A stretch of DNA of 16,724 bases from an uncultured Muribaculaceae bacterium (GTDB lineage Bacteria; Bacteroidota; Bacteroidia; Bacteroidales; Muribaculaceae), in NCBI GenBank assembly GCA_904502025.1, contig CAJGDJ010000038.1:1-16724 (forward strand), in the 5' to 3' direction. The notes beneath the pieces were generated by a model, which worked only from the letters and a program-made list of their open reading frames with translations, was not told the DNA's origin and did no database searches. Of the stretch, positions 14,685-16,724 are shown one piece after another; position 1 is the stretch's first letter, and each line of letters opens with the position of its first letter. Position numbers and translations under genes: made by a program.

Positions 14685-15983
14685 ATGAAAAAGATTATTT
14701 TAATGGCTATTGCCATAGTAACATGTGGCATGGCATCGAATGCTCAACACCAAACCGAGATTCAAATTGATTCTTTGAAGAAAAATCATCAAATTGCCTT
14801 TATAGGCGATGGAAATACTCCTCACCCTGACTCAGTGAGAGCCATTCTAGACAAATTTTACATCGATCAATTTCGCCACCTTCAAGACCCTCGAGCTCCT
14901 TATTTTATGTTTATGAGCAAAGACAGCAAATTTGCTATGGGTATAGGTGGAGTAGTGAGAATGCGTGGTTGGTATGATTGGAATGGAGTAATCCCCTACA
15001 ATGGATTTATTCCACAAGCCATTTCTGTGCCAAGCAACGACATTGCTCGAAGAAAAATCACAACCACTCCGGCAGGAACAGCATTATACTTCAGAGTGAT
15101 TGGTAATAACCACAGATTGGGCGACTATCAACTATATATCGAGACCAATTTTGATGGTTACAACCAAGTGGGCATGAAACTTAAAAAGGCATACGCAACT
15201 GTAAACGACTGGACCATTGGTTATGCCAACTCAACCTTTGGCGACCCTGCCGCATTTCCTATGCTAATCGATGCTCAAGGTCCACAAGCCGAAGTACAAA
15301 CCACTGCTGTATTAGTGAGGTGGATGCACTCATTCAACAAAAATTGGACAGTGGCAGCATCGGTTGAAACTCCTCAATCACAAGTGGGCTATAACAATAT
15401 CACCACAAGCAAAGTTGATGATTGGTTCCCAAACATTGCCACATTTGGTCAATTTGGGTGGGGAACTAACAACCATGTTCGCCTATCAGGTATTTTGAGA
15501 GTTCTACCATATCACGACATGATAAATGGTTCTAATGAACGAGAAATTGGCTGGGGAGTTCAGTTAAGTTCAATTTTCCGTCCCACTAATTCTCTAACCC
15601 TTTATGCCACAGGAAATATCGGTCGTGGATATGGAAGCCTTACCGGCGATTTGATTATGAGCAACTACGACCTCCTAAACAATCCTAACACTCCCGGCGA
15701 AATGTATGCTCCCGAATCATTTGCATGGTATGGTGCCGTTCAATATAACTTCCGACCAAATCTATATGCCACTGCCACTTTCGGGCAAGAACGTCTATTG
15801 CCAAAATACAACGTTTCGGGCGACACATATAAATATGGTCTTTATAGTGCTTTCAACATATTTTGGGACATAACTCCACGATTTGAAGTCGCAGCCGAGG
15901 TAAACTTTGGCAAACGTGCCAACTTCGACGGACAAAGCAACTGGGCACGCCGTGCCTGCCTCATGGCACAATTCAGTTTCTAA
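14685..15983 (+). CDS. DcaP-like outer-membrane porin
   Basis: A 432-residue secreted beta-barrel protein. The preferred start is the ATG at 14685, which gives a normal signal peptide (MKKIILMAIAIVTCGMASNA-Q); an in-frame ATG at 14673 would add MYIG. The mature N-terminus (QIDSLKKNHQIAFIGDG, then YIDQFRHLQDPRAPYFMFMS) precedes a region with MGIGGVVRMRGWYDWNG and YFRVIGNNHRLGDYQLYIET, which matches the DcaP-like trimeric porin family. Further strands such as LKKAYATVNDWTIGYANSTF and the terminal QFSF with final Phe support an outer-membrane barrel. DcaP proteins of Acinetobacter are porins for small, mainly negatively charged solutes; the substrate here is unknown. The gene is a single transcription unit converging on the desulfoferrodoxin gene. 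Confidence 0.8.
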   Translation: MKKIILMAIAIVTCGMASNAQHQTEIQIDSLKKNHQIAFIGDGNTPHPDSVRAILDKFYIDQFRHLQDPRAPYFMFMSKDSKFAMGIGGVVRMRGWYDWNGVIPYNGFIPQAISVPSNDIARRKITTTPAGTALYFRVIGNNHRLGDYQLYIETNFDGYNQVGMKLKKAYATVNDWTIGYANSTFGDPAAFPMLIDAQGPQAEVQTTAVLVRWMHSFNKNWTVAASVETPQSQVGYNNITTSKVDDWFPNIATFGQFGWGTNNHVRLSGILRVLPYHDMINGSNEREIGWGVQLSSIFRPTNSLTLYATGNIGRGYGSLTGDLIMSNYDLLNNPNTPGEMYAPESFAWYGAVQYNFRPNLYATATFGQERLLPKYNVSGDTYKYGLYSAFNIFWDITPRFEVAAEVNFGKRANFDGQSNWARRACLMAQFSF

Positions 15984-16023
15984 AATTATGTCGTTCTGTT
16001 CTTGATTTTGATAGAAATAAATA

Positions 16024-16057
16024 TGAGGAGTGTCAACCTTAATATTGACACTCCTCA
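16024..16057. terminator. Hairpin between convergent porin and desulfoferrodoxin genes
   Basis: A perfect 13-bp stem, TGAGGAGTGTCAA/TTGACACTCCTCA (16024-16036 with 16045-16057), closes an 8-nt loop, 40 nt past the porin stop and 23 nt past the desulfoferrodoxin stop. No strong T-run follows on either strand, but the position between converging genes supports a shared terminator. Confidence 0.7.
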
Positions 16058-16080
16058 CGTTATATATACCTCTAATCTAA

Positions 16081-16455
16081 TTATAATTCGGTTTTCCAAA
16101 GACCGTGGAGGTTGCAGTATTCATAAACTGCTACAGCTTTCTCTTCGCCAAGATATACCACTGCTTCGGGCTTATCTTTTAGATTTACCTGAATACCACC
16201 ATTTTCGGTTTCTACATAAATGAACGAGATATGATGTTCGGGCAACATTGGGTGATGAACACTACCCACTTCAACCTTTATGCTGTTATTATCAAGAACG
16301 GTTACAACCGGAAGATGCTTTTCGCCACTTGCGTCAACAGTGTTAGGCACTAACTCCACCATCTTTTCACCACAGCACACCACAGAAACACCTGCATCAA
16401 CAACTTTTACTATCACATTACCGCAATGATTGCATTTATAAAATTTTGTAGCCAT
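16081..16455 (-). CDS. Desulfoferrodoxin (2Fe superoxide reductase)
   Basis: The cytoplasmic enzyme reduces superoxide to hydrogen peroxide without making oxygen, a common defence in anaerobes. The 124 residues contain both iron sites. The N-terminal desulforedoxin-like centre has C8 and C11 (YKCNHCGN) with C27 and C28 (VVCCGEKM). The catalytic centre has E45-K46-H47 (GEKHLPVV), H68 (SVHHPM), H74 (PEHHI), C114 and H117 (CNLHGLW), matching the four-His one-Cys site. Keeping all four N-terminal Cys makes this the 2Fe type, not the 1Fe neelaredoxin type. Electrons usually come from rubredoxin or similar, but no such partner is in the window. It has its own promoter at 16506-16537. Confidence 0.96.
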   Translation of the reverse strand: MATKFYKCNHCGNVIVKVVDAGVSVVCCGEKMVELVPNTVDASGEKHLPVVTVLDNNSIKVEVGSVHHPMLPEHHISFIYVETENGGIQVNLKDKPEAVVYLGEEKAVAVYEYCNLHGLWKTEL

Positions 16456-16505
16456 AATAATTATATTTTTTATTGTTAGTTATTCGTTTGTTTTGATTTA
16501 CATTG

Positions 16506-16537
16506 CAAAGATACATATTCTCACAACACCCTCCAAC
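16506..16537 (-). promoter_or_regulatory. Promoter of the desulfoferrodoxin gene
   Basis: On the minus strand TATCTTTG (16513 down to 16506) fits the -7 consensus exactly, and GTTG (16537 down to 16534) matches TTTG at three of four positions with a 20-nt spacer. Transcription would begin near 16500, about 45 nt before the ATG at 16455. This is the best promoter match in the window together with that of the BspA-like gene, which has the same -7 box. Confidence 0.6.
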
Positions 16538-16577
16538 CGATAAAATCTATCACGCAATAGATTTTGTTTATAGCACT

Positions 16578-16608
16578 AAAAAACACGGCCCTATTGAGCC
16601 GTGCTTTT
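16578..16608 (-). terminator. Intrinsic terminator of the right-edge partial gene
   Basis: Stem CACGGC/GCCGTG (16584-16589 with 16598-16603) closes an 8-nt loop. In the minus-strand transcript it follows the stop codon at 16633 by 24 nt and is followed directly by six T (the A-run at 16578-16583). A textbook Rho-independent terminator, and the main evidence that the short reading frame to its right is a real gene. Confidence 0.85.
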
Positions 16609-16632
16609 ATTAATTTATTGGACAACTATTCT

Positions 16633-16724
16633 TTATTTCATTTGAAATTTTTTAGGAAGTTGACGATCCATTTTTTTCAAACGTTGACCAGAAAGAGACT
16701 TTTTGTCAGCACGCATTCTGCTTG
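16633..16724 (-). CDS. C-terminal fragment of an unidentified gene (partial)
   Basis: A minus-strand frame enters from the right edge and ends with TAA at 16635-16633. The visible 30 residues, ending KKMDRQLPKKFQMK, are strongly basic and contain RADKKSLSGQRL. A clear terminator follows the stop. The fragment is too short to name. A separate small protein starting at the internal Met (codon 16716-16714) is possible but less likely than the tail of a longer gene. Confidence 0.5.
   Translation of the reverse strand, partial: SRMRADKKSLSGQRLKKMDRQLPKKFQMK

Overview
The window looks like chromosomal DNA from a gut-type member of the Bacteroidales (phylum Bacteroidota), possibly Muribaculaceae. 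The family-level guess is inference. The evidence is an AT-rich composition, Bacteroidetes-type promoter boxes (TAnnTTTG), little use of Shine-Dalgarno sites, a BspA-type leucine-rich-repeat surface protein, a DUF4835/PorD-like protein, and a dnaN / exonuclease / coaBC / DUF4835 / recN / rlmB gene order that I recall as common in this group. No tRNA, rRNA, CRISPR array, transposase or phage gene was seen.

Left edge (1-1180). A BspA-like LRR protein is read on the minus strand and runs off the window. Its 5' end is preceded by a promoter near 874-905 and an untranslated leader of about 335 nt. The leader holds a long interrupted inverted repeat, several hairpins and competing pairings, and the promoter lies in a cluster of phased TGCAA motifs. 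This is the least explained part of the window. The AT-rich stretch upstream of dnaN carries two identical DnaA-box-like decamers.

Core block (1181-8849, plus strand). dnaN (sliding clamp), a DnaQ/ExoX-like exonuclease, coaBC (coenzyme A synthesis), a DUF4835/PorD-like exported protein, recN (double-strand-break repair) and an RlmB-type 23S rRNA methyltransferase are packed with short gaps or overlaps and look like one operon. purT (formate-dependent purine synthesis) follows after 27 nt. A bidirectional hairpin terminator separates it from the next, convergent block.

Envelope and helicase block (8901-14519, minus strand). It contains a PIF1-like SF1 helicase fused to C-terminal TPRs, an OmpP1/FadL-type outer-membrane protein co-directional with an unrecognised secreted protein rich in Tyr, Trp, Asn and Ser, and an HdeD-family (DUF308) membrane protein.

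Right edge (14685-16724). A DcaP-like outer-membrane porin (plus) converges on a 2Fe desulfoferrodoxin/superoxide reductase (minus) that has a good promoter. The window ends in the C-terminal tail of an unidentified minus-strand gene with a clear intrinsic terminator.
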